From: Mycolicibacter minnesotensis
GTDB taxonomy: Bacteria > Actinomycetota > Actinomycetes > Mycobacteriales > Mycobacteriaceae
Direction: 5' to 3'
Length of the DNA stretch: 64,000 bases
NCBI RefSeq assembly: GCF_010731755.1
Contig: NZ_AP022589.1
Location: forward strand, 1,612,001 to 1,676,000
Under the pieces are notes generated by a model. The model was not told where the DNA came from, ran no database searches, and saw only the letters and a program-made list of their open reading frames with translations. The translations under genes were made by a program, and so were the position numbers. Every line of letters starts with the position of its first letter. Position 1 is the stretch's first letter. This document shows positions 8,444-17,093 of this stretch, in pieces.

Positions 8444-11400
8444 GTGACCGATACGCGCGCCGACTACCCGATCGCTCGGACCGTCGCTGTCGTCGCCGGC
8501 ATTCTGGGTACTCTGCTGGCGATCCTGACCCCGTTGTTGCCGGTCAAACAGACCACCGCCGAGCTCAACTGGCCGCAGAACGGCGTACTGGCCAGCGTGC
8601 AGGCGCCGCTGATCGGCTACGTCGCCACCGACCTGAACATCAGCGTGCCGTGCCAGGCCGCGGCCGGTCTCACCCCGGCCAAGTCGGTGCTGCTGTCCAC
8701 CGTGCCCAAGCAGGCTCCCAAGGCTGTCGACCGCGGACTGCTCATCGAACGCGTCAATGACGATCTCGTTCTGGTGGTGCGCAACGTGCCGGTGGTGGTG
8801 GCACCGCTGTCGGCGGTGCTCGGCCCGGATTGTCAGAAGCTGACCTTCACCGCACACGCCGACCGGGTCACCGCCGAGTTCGTCGGCCTGACCTACGGGC
8901 CCAACGCCGAGCACCCCGGCTCGCCGCTGACCGGCACCCGCAGTGGCTACGACTTCCGCCCGCAGATCGTCGGCGTCTACACCGACCTGGCCGGCCCGGC
9001 ACCGGCCGGTCTGGACTTCCACGCCACCGTCGACACCCGCTTCTCCAGCGCACCCACGCCGCTCAAGCTCGCCGCAATGCTTCTCGGGGTGGCACTGACG
9101 ATCGCCGCCCTGATCGCGTTGCACATCCTCGACACCGCCGACGGCACCCGGCACCGGCGCTTCCTGCCGGCCCGCTGGTGGTCGATGAAACCGCTGGACG
9201 CGCTCGTAACGCTGGTGTTGGTGTGGTGGCACTTCGTGGGCGCCAACACCTCCGACGACGGCTACATCCTCACGATGGCCCGGATCTCCGAGCACGCCGG
9301 ATATATGGCCAACTTCTACCGATGGTTCGGCACCCCGGAGGCGCCGTTCGGTTGGTACTACGACCTGCTCGCAGTGTGGTCGCAGGTGTCCACCACCAGC
9401 ATCTGGATGCGACTGCCCACCCTGGGCATGGCGCTGGCCTGCTGGTGGCTGATCAGCCGTGAGGTGATCCCCCGCCTGGGTCACGCCGTCAAGCACAGCC
9501 GGGCCGCGGCCTGGACCGCGGCGGGCATGTTCCTGGCGTTCTGGCTGCCGCTGAATAACGGCCTGCGCCCGGAACCGATCATCGCGTTGGGCATCCTGGC
9601 GACCTGGTGCTCGGTGGAGCGGGCGGTGGCCACCAGCCGACTACTGCCGCTGGCGATCGCCTGCATCATCGGCGCGATGACGCTGTTCTCCGGGCCGACC
9701 GGGATCGCGTCGATCGGCGCCCTGCTGGTGGCGATCGGGCCGCTGCGCACGATTTTGCACCGGCGCTCGAAGCAGTTCGGGCTGGCGCCACTGCTGGCCC
9801 CGATCGCCGCTGCGGTCAGTATCACCGCGATCGTGATCTTCCGGGACCAGACCCTGGCCAGCGAGATCGAAGCCAGCACGCTGAAATCGGCGGTCGGGCC
9901 CAGCCTGGCCTGGTTCGAAGAGCACGTCCGCTACGAGCGGCTTTTCTTGGCTACCCCCGACGGATCGGTGGCGCGCCGGTTCCCGGTGCTGGCCCTGGGC
10001 GTCGCGTTGGCGGTGTCGGTGGCGATGGCGCTGCGCAAGGGCCGGATTCCTGGCACCGCCGCGGGGCCCAGCCGGCGCATCATCGGGATCACGATCATCT
10101 CGTTCATCGCGATGATGTTCACCCCGACCAAGTGGACCCACCACTTCGGCGTGTTCGCCGGGCTGGCCGGGTCGTTGGGCGCACTGGCCGCCGTGGCGGT
10201 GAGCGCAGCCGCCATGCACTCCCGCCGTAACCGGGCACTGTTCACCGCGGTGGTGCTGTTCATCACCGCACTGTCGTTCGCCAGCGTCAACGGCTGGTGG
10301 TACGTCTCCAACTTCGGGGTGCCCTGGTCGAACGCGTTCCCCAAATGGCACCTGGCGTTCGCCACCATCGGTGTGGCGCTGACCGTGGCCGCCGCACTGG
10401 TGGCGGCGTGGTTCCACTTCACCGGGGGCCCCGACCGGCCACCGCGCTGGGCGGCGCTGTCGGGCTACCCGCTGGCGATCGCGTCCTGGGTGCTGATCGT
10501 CTTCGAGGTGGTGTCGCTGACCGCGGCGATGGTGGGTCAGTACCCCGCCTGGACGGTGGGTCGCTCCAATCTGGGTGCTCTTCCGGTGGTGGGCACCGGT
10601 AGCACCTGCGGGTTGGCCGACGACGTGTTGGTCGAGCAGGACCCGACCGCCGGGATCCTCACCCCGATCGACGCTCCGGTCGACGACGCTCTGGGCGCGA
10701 CGTTTTCGGTCGGGTTCACCCCCAACGGGATCCCCGCCGATGTCTCGGCCGATCAGGTGATCGGCCCGCCCGGGTTGGGCCGGCTGGCCGATGACGACGC
10801 GCAGACCGCCGGCGGCGAGGCAGGCACTGAGGGTGGCACCACCGCGGCCGAGGGTGTGAACGGCTCGCGAGCCCGCCTGCCCTACACGCTGGACCCGGCC
10901 CGGGTGCCGGTGCTGGGTAGCTGGCGCCCCGGTATTCAGGTGCCCGCGCTGTTGCGCTCGGCCTGGTATCGGCTACCGGCCGATCGGGCCAACGCCGGGC
11001 CACTGCTGGTGGTGACGGCGGCGGGTCGCTTCGACCGCGGTGAGGTCATCGCACAGTGGGCCACCGAATCCGGCGCGGCCGCCGACAAGCCTGGTGGCAC
11101 GGTCGAGTTCGGTGACATCGGTGCGGTCCCCGCCTGGCGCAATCTGCGGGCGCCCCTGTCGGCGATCCCGGCCGAGGCCACCCGCGTGCGGCTAGTGGTC
11201 CGCGACGACGACCTGGCACCGCAACATTGGATCGCGGTGACTCCACCGCGGGTCCCGCAGCTGCGCACCCTGCAGGATGTGGTGGGCTCGTCCGACCCGG
11301 TGCTGTTGGACTGGCTGGTCGGCCTGGCATTCCCCTGCCAGCGTCCGTTCGGCCACCAGAACGGGGTGACCGAAGTGCCGAAGTGGCGGATCCTGCCGGA

Positions 11401-11641
11401 TCGGTTCGGCGCGGAGGCCAACTCCCCGGTGATGGACAACAACGGCGGCGGTCCGCTCGGCATCACCGAGCTGCTGGTCCGTGCGACCACGGTGCCCAGT
11501 TATCTGAACCACGACTGGTTCAGCGACTGGGGTGCACTGCAGCGGTTGACGCCGTACTACCCCGCCGCCACACCGGCTCAGCTGGATCTGGGCACCGCCG
11601 TACGGTCCGGGCTGTGGAGCCCCGCGCCACTGCGGCACTGA
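8444..11641 (+). CDS. embC: Arabinosyltransferase EmbC
   Basis: 1065 residues (about 1094 in M. tuberculosis). It is a membrane GT-C arabinosyltransferase using DPA. EmbC mainly extends the arabinan of lipoarabinomannan, and this family is the ethambutol target. Order of parts: an N-terminal membrane helix with [15 protein letters not shown], a periplasmic jelly-roll-like domain, a polytopic core with the catalytic-loop motif NTSDDGYILTMAR (about residue 270), and a C-terminal carbohydrate-binding domain with the family motifs AFPCQRPFGHQNGV and VPSYLNHDWFSDWG. It starts at GTG. Being first of the three emb genes and directly after aftA identifies it as EmbC. An IS110 element now separates it from embA. 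Confidence 0.95.
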   Translation: MTDTRADYPIARTVAVVAGILGTLLAILTPLLPVKQTTAELNWPQNGVLASVQAPLIGYVATDLNISVPCQAAAGLTPAKSVLLSTVPKQAPKAVDRGLLIERVNDDLVLVVRNVPVVVAPLSAVLGPDCQKLTFTAHADRVTAEFVGLTYGPNAEHPGSPLTGTRSGYDFRPQIVGVYTDLAGPAPAGLDFHATVDTRFSSAPTPLKLAAMLLGVALTIAALIALHILDTADGTRHRRFLPARWWSMKPLDALVTLVLVWWHFVGANTSDDGYILTMARISEHAGYMANFYRWFGTPEAPFGWYYDLLAVWSQVSTTSIWMRLPTLGMALACWWLISREVIPRLGHAVKHSRAAAWTAAGMFLAFWLPLNNGLRPEPIIALGILATWCSVERAVATSRLLPLAIACIIGAMTLFSGPTGIASIGALLVAIGPLRTILHRRSKQFGLAPLLAPIAAAVSITAIVIFRDQTLASEIEASTLKSAVGPSLAWFEEHVRYERLFLATPDGSVARRFPVLALGVALAVSVAMALRKGRIPGTAAGPSRRIIGITIISFIAMMFTPTKWTHHFGVFAGLAGSLGALAAVAVSAAAMHSRRNRALFTAVVLFITALSFASVNGWWYVSNFGVPWSNAFPKWHLAFATIGVALTVAAALVAAWFHFTGGPDRPPRWAALSGYPLAIASWVLIVFEVVSLTAAMVGQYPAWTVGRSNLGALPVVGTGSTCGLADDVLVEQDPTAGILTPIDAPVDDALGATFSVGFTPNGIPADVSADQVIGPPGLGRLADDDAQTAGGEAGTEGGTTAAEGVNGSRARLPYTLDPARVPVLGSWRPGIQVPALLRSAWYRLPADRANAGPLLVVTAAGRFDRGEVIAQWATESGAAADKPGGTVEFGDIGAVPAWRNLRAPLSAIPAEATRVRLVVRDDDLAPQHWIAVTPPRVPQLRTLQDVVGSSDPVLLDWLVGLAFPCQRPFGHQNGVTEVPKWRILPDRFGAEANSPVMDNNGGGPLGITELLVRATTVPSYLNHDWFSDWGALQRLTPYYPAATPAQLDLGTAVRSGLWSPAPLRH

Positions 11642-11764
11642 TCGCCGTCACCCGTCTCACTCGTCTGCCACACGCCTCACTCGCCCCAGGCGTCACCGGA
11701 TCCAGGCGCGTTGCAGTTGCCCGCCTCTGAGCGACAACTGATCGCAGTGAGTTCCTAAGGGGTG

Positions 11765-13159
11765 TCAAGCCACGTGGCGGCTCGTAGGCTTGGGTTTGGC
11801 GGGCTGGGATGTTGGAGCGCTTGGCGACTCCTGTGACTCCTGGCCCGCCGCCTGCTTGCGGCGGTCTCGCATGCGCTGGTGACGGATGTTGTCACGGCGG
11901 CGTGGCTCGATTTGGTAGCGCTGCGTGACGATCATGCGGCCCTGGGCCTCGGTGATTGGGGTGCCGCCGACGTCGCGCAGGGCGTAGGGCTGACCGTTGC
12001 GCATGCAGCTGGCGATCCGGGTGACCAGCAGCGTCGCTAGGTGACAGATCGCTGAGTCGTGGTGACGGTCGCCGGCCATCAGTCGCTGATATTTCGCAGC
12101 GATCTGCGGGTCAACCTTGCGGGCCTGGTCAGCTGCGGTGCACAGCATCTCGCGCAGCAGCGGGTCGCCGGCCTTGGTGATCGAGGACTCGACCTTGCTC
12201 AGCCCGGACTGACTCACCTTCGGGACCAGTCCGGTGTAAGCGCGGATCGCAGCTAGCGAGGTGAAACGGTGGGGATCGCCGATCCGTCCGGCGATCACAG
12301 CGCTGATCACCGGCCCGACGCCGGGTGCTGAGGCCACGATGCCGTCGGGGTCGGCGTCGGCGTAGAGGTTGGCGACCCGCTCGTCGATCTGCTTGACCTG
12401 CCGGGTTAAAAACAGTGCCTGTTCGGCTTCGTGGGCGATGTCGTCGGCGAGTTCGGCGAAGTTCATCCCATCGGGACCCCACAGCGCGAGGGTTTCCTTG
12501 GCCGCGACGATGAGGCTGGCGGCGTGATCATCTCGCCAGGCGCCGCGGGAGCGGGCGATCAAGAACCGGCTCAGACGTCCCTGGCCGAGCCGGATCACGG
12601 CGTTCGGGTCGGCGTAGCGAGCGAGGAATTCCAGTGCCGCGATGCCGTAGTTCGAGCCGAGCACCGCATACCAAGCCGGACCGAGCAGCTCGACGAGCGC
12701 ATCAAGCCTGGCGTAGACCGCGACCCGGCGTTTGACCATGGTGGAGCGCTGCTTGACCAACCGCCGCAACGGATCTGCCGGCCCCTGACCGGAATACTCC
12801 CGCAATCCCTCGGGGTGCAGCAACGGTAACCGGGCCAACAGTTCTGAGTCGATCCGATCGTTCTTAGTGTGCTTGGAGTAGTACTTGCGCAGATCCGCCG
12901 ACTGCGTGGTGGGGACCATCACCACCCGGGCGCCGCGACGGCGGAACCACTCGGCCAGCACGATCCACGCGTTGCGGGTCGGTTCGACTACTACGGTCAC
13001 ATCATTCGGATCGGCCAGCTCCAGATCCGACCACAGCCGCTCCAGATCCCTCGGCCGGGTCGAGAACTTCCGACCCCGCCACAGCGTGACCCCGTCACGG
13101 GCAAGTGTCGCCTGGTGCGCCGCCCGCACGGCCACGTCGATACCCAACGTCAATGTCAT
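11765..13159 (-). CDS. IS110-family transposase (DEDD recombinase)
   Basis: 464 residues. The N-terminal RuvC-like DEDD domain shows Asp8 (GIDVA), Glu59 (VVVEPT) and Asp101/Asp104 (KNDRIDSELLA). A helical middle part follows. The C-terminal Transposase_20 domain has SAPGVGPVISAVIAG, YTGLVP and the serine motif QSGLSKVESSITKAG (about 317-331), as in IS110 enzymes. The last ~60 residues are a basic, Ser/Pro-rich tail. The ATG has an AGGAG site (ACAGGAG, 8-9 bases before it). It is antisense to the emb genes. IS110 enzymes of this class are known to be guided by a bridge RNA from the element's own non-coding end. Confidence 0.93.
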   Translation of the reverse strand: MTLTLGIDVAVRAAHQATLARDGVTLWRGRKFSTRPRDLERLWSDLELADPNDVTVVVEPTRNAWIVLAEWFRRRGARVVMVPTTQSADLRKYYSKHTKNDRIDSELLARLPLLHPEGLREYSGQGPADPLRRLVKQRSTMVKRRVAVYARLDALVELLGPAWYAVLGSNYGIAALEFLARYADPNAVIRLGQGRLSRFLIARSRGAWRDDHAASLIVAAKETLALWGPDGMNFAELADDIAHEAEQALFLTRQVKQIDERVANLYADADPDGIVASAPGVGPVISAVIAGRIGDPHRFTSLAAIRAYTGLVPKVSQSGLSKVESSITKAGDPLLREMLCTAADQARKVDPQIAAKYQRLMAGDRHHDSAICHLATLLVTRIASCMRNGQPYALRDVGGTPITEAQGRMIVTQRYQIEPRRRDNIRHQRMRDRRKQAAGQESQESPSAPTSQPAKPKPTSRHVA

Positions 13160-13360
13160 CGTCGTTACTCCTGTCAGCCCTGATCCTGTTCACCCAGGTG
13201 GCTGACCATCGCGGCCGCGGCCCAGACATTCTCTAAGCAGGAGTCCACACCTCACAGGCTGGCTCCAAGTTCCCGAACAAGGACACCGCTCGACCAGACA
13301 CCGGGCCCGCGGTCGACCACTCAAAATTCAGGGATCACCAGGTGTCCCGGTCGGACGTTC
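13160..13360 (-). ncRNA. Candidate bridge RNA region of the IS110 element
   Basis: The transposase is preceded by a ~200-base non-coding stretch with several possible stems, e.g. GACC...GGTC around GCGGGCCCGG and a GCCGCGGCCGC palindrome. In IS110-group elements a structured bridge RNA of about 150-250 nt is encoded in this 5' end. The assignment rests on position and length only; guide loops were not resolved. Confidence 0.3.
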
Positions 13361-13420
13361 GGCCCAGCCGCGGACCTACTCCAAGGCTAAATGTCGGACT
13401 GCGGTGCCAGGGTTCGCCCC

Positions 13421-13738
13421 ATGACGAACCGGAGATCCTTACGCGGCATCGAGCTGCGTTACGTCCTGACCCACTACCTGCTGCATCACGGGACGTGCAG
13501 CATCGGCCAACTGGCCGCAGAGCTGGACGCGCGGAGCTTCGGCACCCCGGGAAGACCCTCGAAGGCAATCTCGGATGCCCTGCGCTGGGAACGTGGCCGC
13601 GGCCGGGTGTTCCGACGCGGTCGGGGCCGCTACGGGCCCGCGTCGATACCGCGCAGTACCGAGTACCGAATTCACCAGCGGGTGATGTCGTTGCGCGCCG
13701 AGGCGGCGCATCTGCAATCCGTCCACACGCCGACATAA
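13421..13738 (+). CDS. Small conserved-looking protein, possible winged-helix fold
   Basis: 105 residues from ATG 13421 (an in-frame ATG at 13391 would give 115). The composition is clearly protein-like and basic: an [15 protein letters not shown] helix, [14 protein letters not shown] (helix-turn-helix-like), [16 protein letters not shown], then [15 protein letters not shown], which looks like a wing. It reads like a small mycobacterial DNA-binding or replication-associated protein. No specific family could be named. It lies between the IS110 element and embA on the emb strand, a position without a gene in M. tuberculosis. It may have arrived with the element or in a separate event. The start is uncertain; AAGG precedes the 13391 ATG. 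Confidence 0.6.
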   Translation: MTNRRSLRGIELRYVLTHYLLHHGTCSIGQLAAELDARSFGTPGRPSKAISDALRWERGRGRVFRRGRGRYGPASIPRSTEYRIHQRVMSLRAEAAHLQSVHTPT

Positions 13739-13803
13739 CGTGGGTTGTCGCTCAAAGGCGGGCAACTCTCCCTATGGTCCGCCGCGGCGCCGACGCGGTC
13801 GCC

Positions 13804-13817
13804 TAACATCGAGGCTC
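13804..13817 (+). promoter_or_regulatory. Candidate -10 box for embA
   Basis: TAACAT ends eight bases before the embA GTG. No usable Shine-Dalgarno is present (GAGG lies too close to the start). Since the IS110 element and a small gene separate embA from embC, an own promoter here would be needed for full embAB expression. It is inferred from motif and spacing. Confidence 0.4.
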
Positions 13818-16800
13818 GTGTCCTCCACCCATGAACGGCCCCAGGACCAGCCCAGGCAGCGTCACCGCATCGCGCGGCTGATCGCGGTGGTGGCCGGCGT
13901 CACCGGCGTGCTGTTGTGCGGCGTCACCCCGCTGCTCCCGGTCAAACAGACCACCGCAACCATCGCCTGGCCACAGGGCGTCGACGCTGACGGCCACGTC
14001 ACCGATGTCACCGCTCCCCTGGTCTCCGGCGCGCCCCAGAGCCTGGACATCACCATCCCCTGCTCGGCGATGGCCACCCTGGGAGAAAAGGGCGGCCTGG
14101 TGCTCTCGACGGTGCCGGCCGGTGGCGTCGACGCCACCGCGCACGGCCTGTTCGTGCGGGCCAACAAGACCACCGTGTTCGCCGCCTACCGCGACCAGGT
14201 CGCTGCGGCCGCGCCGCGGAGCAAGCTCGCCGACTGCAGCGAACTGCACCTGTGGGCCGGGGCCGGCGAGGTCGGCGCAGATTTCGTGGGGATCCCCGGC
14301 GCCGCCGGCACGCTGCCCCCGGAAAACAAGCCGCAGATCGGCGGGGTCTTCACCGAACTGGAGATCGGCCCACAGCCGGGACTGAACGCCCGTATCGATA
14401 TCGACACCCGATTCATCAGCGGGCCCACCCCACTCAAGACCGCCGTGATGGCGCTCGGCGTGCTGGCGGTGCTCGCATCGATCGCGGCTCTGGCGGTACT
14501 TGACGGGCCACGACGCCGGCGGGCCAGATCCAAGGTTCACACGGTGACGCGACTCGCCGACGTGGGCGTCCTCGGCACGCTGGCGCTGTGGCACGTGATC
14601 GGGGCCATCTCCAGCGATGACGGCTACAACCTGACGATGGCACGCAACGTCGGGCACGCCGGCTACGTGGCCAACTACTACCGATTCTTCGGCGCCAGTG
14701 AGGCCCCGTTCGACTGGTATCCGGCGCTGTTGGGCCAGTTGAGCACCATCAGCACCGCCGGAGTGTGGATGCGCCTGCCCGCCACGCTGGCCGCCATGGC
14801 CTGCTGGTTGATCATCAGCCGTCGGATGCTGCCTCGCCTGGGCAGGTTGTCGGGCAACCGGGTGGCGGTGTTCACCGCCGCGGCCATGTTCGTCGCGGCC
14901 TGGCTGCCGTTCAACAACGGACTGCGGCCGGAGCCGCTGATCGCGCTGGGCACCCTGGTGGTCTGGGTGCTGGTGGAACGCACCATCGCCACCCGCCGGC
15001 TGGTGCCCACCGCGCTGGCGATCCTGGTGGCGGTCTTCACCGTCACGCTGGCCCCGCACGGGCTGATCGCCCTGGCCCCGCTATTGACGGGTTCGCGGGC
15101 CATCGAAGGAGTCATCCGCAGGCGCCGCGCCGTCAACGGCCTGGCCGCGCCGCTGGCGGTGCTGGCTGCGGCCGCCTCGGTGCTGGCCGTCGTGGTGTGC
15201 CGGTCGCAGAGCCTGGCCGCCGTGGCCGAGTCGGCTCGGATCAAGTACGTGGTCGGGCCGACCATCGCCTGGTACCAGGAATTTCTGCGGTACTACTTCT
15301 TGACCGTCGAGGAGAACGTCGACGCCTCGCTGACCCGCCGGTTCGCCGTCCTGGTGCTGCTGTTCTGCATGCTCGCCATGCTGGTGGTGCTGCTGCGTCG
15401 CGGACGCATCAGCGGGGTGGCCAGCGGCCCGGCGTGGCGACTGATCGGCACCTGCGCGGTGGGCCTACTGCTGTTGACGTTCACCCCGACCAAGTGGGCG
15501 GTGCAATTCGGCGGTTTCGCCGGGCTGGCCGGTGCGCTGGGCGCGCTCACCGCCTTCACCTTCGCCCGCGTCGGGCTGCACAGCCGACGCAACATGACCC
15601 TGTATGTCACCGCGCTGCTGTTCCTGGTGGCCGTCGCGACCTCAGGGGTCAACGGCTGGTTCTACGTCGGCGGCTACGGCGTGCCGTGGTTCGACATCCC
15701 GCCGGTGATCGCCAGCAAGCCGGTGACGTCGATGTTCCTGGCGGCCTCGATCGCCACCGGCCTGCTGGCCGGCTGGCAACACTTCCGGTTGGACTACACC
15801 GGCCACACCCAGGTGACGCCCAACCGGCGCAACCGGATCCTGGCCTCCACTCCGCTGCTGATCGTCGCGAGCCTGATGGTGCTGCTGATGGTCGGCTCGA
15901 TGGCCAAGGCAGCAGCCGGACGCTACCCGGCCTACACCACCGCCAAGGCCAACGCCGAGGCCGTGCTTTCCGGCATTCGGGGCGCCGCCAGCTGCGCCAT
16001 GGCCGATGAGGTCCTGGCCGAACCCGATGCAGGAGCCGGCCTACTGCAGCCGGTGCCGGGGCAGAAATTCGCCGAGCTCGGCCCGCTGGGCGGCGCCGAC
16101 CCCTACGGCTTCGACCCCAACTCCATCGATGAGGACCTGACCTCGCTGGCAGTCATCGCCAAGCCCGGCGTGCCCAACGCCGATGCCTCCCCCAACAAGC
16201 CCAGCGCCAACCAGAGTGACGCGGCGGGCACCGCCGGCGGCAAGATCCCCGACGACGCCCCCGACGGAGTGAACGGCTCTCGGGTGGCCCTGCCGTTCGG
16301 CCTGGACCCGGCCGTCACCCCGGTACTCGGCTCCTACCAGGAGCAGGTGGCCGCACATGCCACCTCGGTCTGGTACCGGCTGCCGGAACCGTCGCAGGAC
16401 CGAGCGCCGATTGTCGTGGTCAGCGCGGCCGGTGCCATCTGGTCGCACGGTGAGGACGGCAAGCTGGACTACGGCCAGCCACTGAAGCTGGAGTGGGGCA
16501 CCAGCAATCCCGACGGGACGTTCAAGGCACTCGGCGAGGTGGAGCCGATCGACATCGGACCGCAGAACTCCTGGCGCAACCTGCGTTTCCCACTGGCGTG
16601 GGCGCCGCCGGGCACCGACGTGGTGCGCATCGTCGCCAACGACCCGAACCTGTCCACCGAACAATGGATCGCATTCACCCCGCCGCGGGTGCCGGTGGTC
16701 AAGACCATCAGCGAGCTGATGGGGTCGCAGACTCCGGTGTTGATGGACATCGCCGTCGCGGCGAACTTCCCGTGCCAGCGGCCGTTCACCGAGCACCTGG

Positions 16801-17093
16801 GCGTAGCCGAGCTGCCCGAGTACCGGATCATGCCCGACCACAAGCAGACCGCGGCGTCGTCGAACCTGTGGCAGTCGGCCGAGGATGGTGGTCCGTTCAT
16901 GATCACCCAGGCCATGCTGTGGACCACCACCGTTCCGACCTATCTGCGCAACGACTGGTATCGCGACTGGGGCGCGGTAGAGGCCTATCACCGACTGATC
17001 CCCGCCACCGAGGCACCGGACGCCGTCATCGACCAGGGCACCGCCACTGTTGCCGGCTGGAGCCGGCCCGGACCGATTCGAGCATTGCCATGA
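13818..17093 (+). CDS. embA: Arabinosyltransferase EmbA
   Basis: 1091 residues (1094 in M. tuberculosis). It works with EmbB on the arabinan of arabinogalactan. The start is set at GTG 13818 ([14 protein letters not shown]), which gives the expected length; the frame is open 26 codons further upstream. Architecture as in Emb[16 protein letters not shown] after the first membrane helix, a periplasmic domain, the catalytic-loop motif [13 protein letters not shown] (about residue 265), a long membrane core, and a C-terminal domain with ANFPCQRPF and [14 protein letters not shown]. Its stop overlaps the embB ATG (ATGA), so EmbA and EmbB are translationally coupled. Confidence 0.95.
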   Translation: MSSTHERPQDQPRQRHRIARLIAVVAGVTGVLLCGVTPLLPVKQTTATIAWPQGVDADGHVTDVTAPLVSGAPQSLDITIPCSAMATLGEKGGLVLSTVPAGGVDATAHGLFVRANKTTVFAAYRDQVAAAAPRSKLADCSELHLWAGAGEVGADFVGIPGAAGTLPPENKPQIGGVFTELEIGPQPGLNARIDIDTRFISGPTPLKTAVMALGVLAVLASIAALAVLDGPRRRRARSKVHTVTRLADVGVLGTLALWHVIGAISSDDGYNLTMARNVGHAGYVANYYRFFGASEAPFDWYPALLGQLSTISTAGVWMRLPATLAAMACWLIISRRMLPRLGRLSGNRVAVFTAAAMFVAAWLPFNNGLRPEPLIALGTLVVWVLVERTIATRRLVPTALAILVAVFTVTLAPHGLIALAPLLTGSRAIEGVIRRRRAVNGLAAPLAVLAAAASVLAVVVCRSQSLAAVAESARIKYVVGPTIAWYQEFLRYYFLTVEENVDASLTRRFAVLVLLFCMLAMLVVLLRRGRISGVASGPAWRLIGTCAVGLLLLTFTPTKWAVQFGGFAGLAGALGALTAFTFARVGLHSRRNMTLYVTALLFLVAVATSGVNGWFYVGGYGVPWFDIPPVIASKPVTSMFLAASIATGLLAGWQHFRLDYTGHTQVTPNRRNRILASTPLLIVASLMVLLMVGSMAKAAAGRYPAYTTAKANAEAVLSGIRGAASCAMADEVLAEPDAGAGLLQPVPGQKFAELGPLGGADPYGFDPNSIDEDLTSLAVIAKPGVPNADASPNKPSANQSDAAGTAGGKIPDDAPDGVNGSRVALPFGLDPAVTPVLGSYQEQVAAHATSVWYRLPEPSQDRAPIVVVSAAGAIWSHGEDGKLDYGQPLKLEWGTSNPDGTFKALGEVEPIDIGPQNSWRNLRFPLAWAPPGTDVVRIVANDPNLSTEQWIAFTPPRVPVVKTISELMGSQTPVLMDIAVAANFPCQRPFTEHLGVAELPEYRIMPDHKQTAASSNLWQSAEDGGPFMITQAMLWTTTVPTYLRNDWYRDWGAVEAYHRLIPATEAPDAVIDQGTATVAGWSRPGPIRALP

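Larger units (their letters stand above)
11765..13360 (-). mobile_element. IS110-family insertion element between embC and embA (ends not resolved)
   Basis: A single complete transposase gene with non-coding flanks interrupts the embC-embA junction, which is short in M. tuberculosis. The element must end somewhere between 11642 and 11765 on one side and between 13160 and about 13390 on the other. No terminal inverted repeats or clear target duplication could be seen, as expected for IS110. The transposase has no stop or frameshift, so the element looks recent or still functional. Confidence 0.8.

Noticed and set aside
16493..17089. Upstream extension of embB
   Set aside because: Lies entirely within embA in another frame; the ATG at 17090 overlaps the embA stop and fits the family start.
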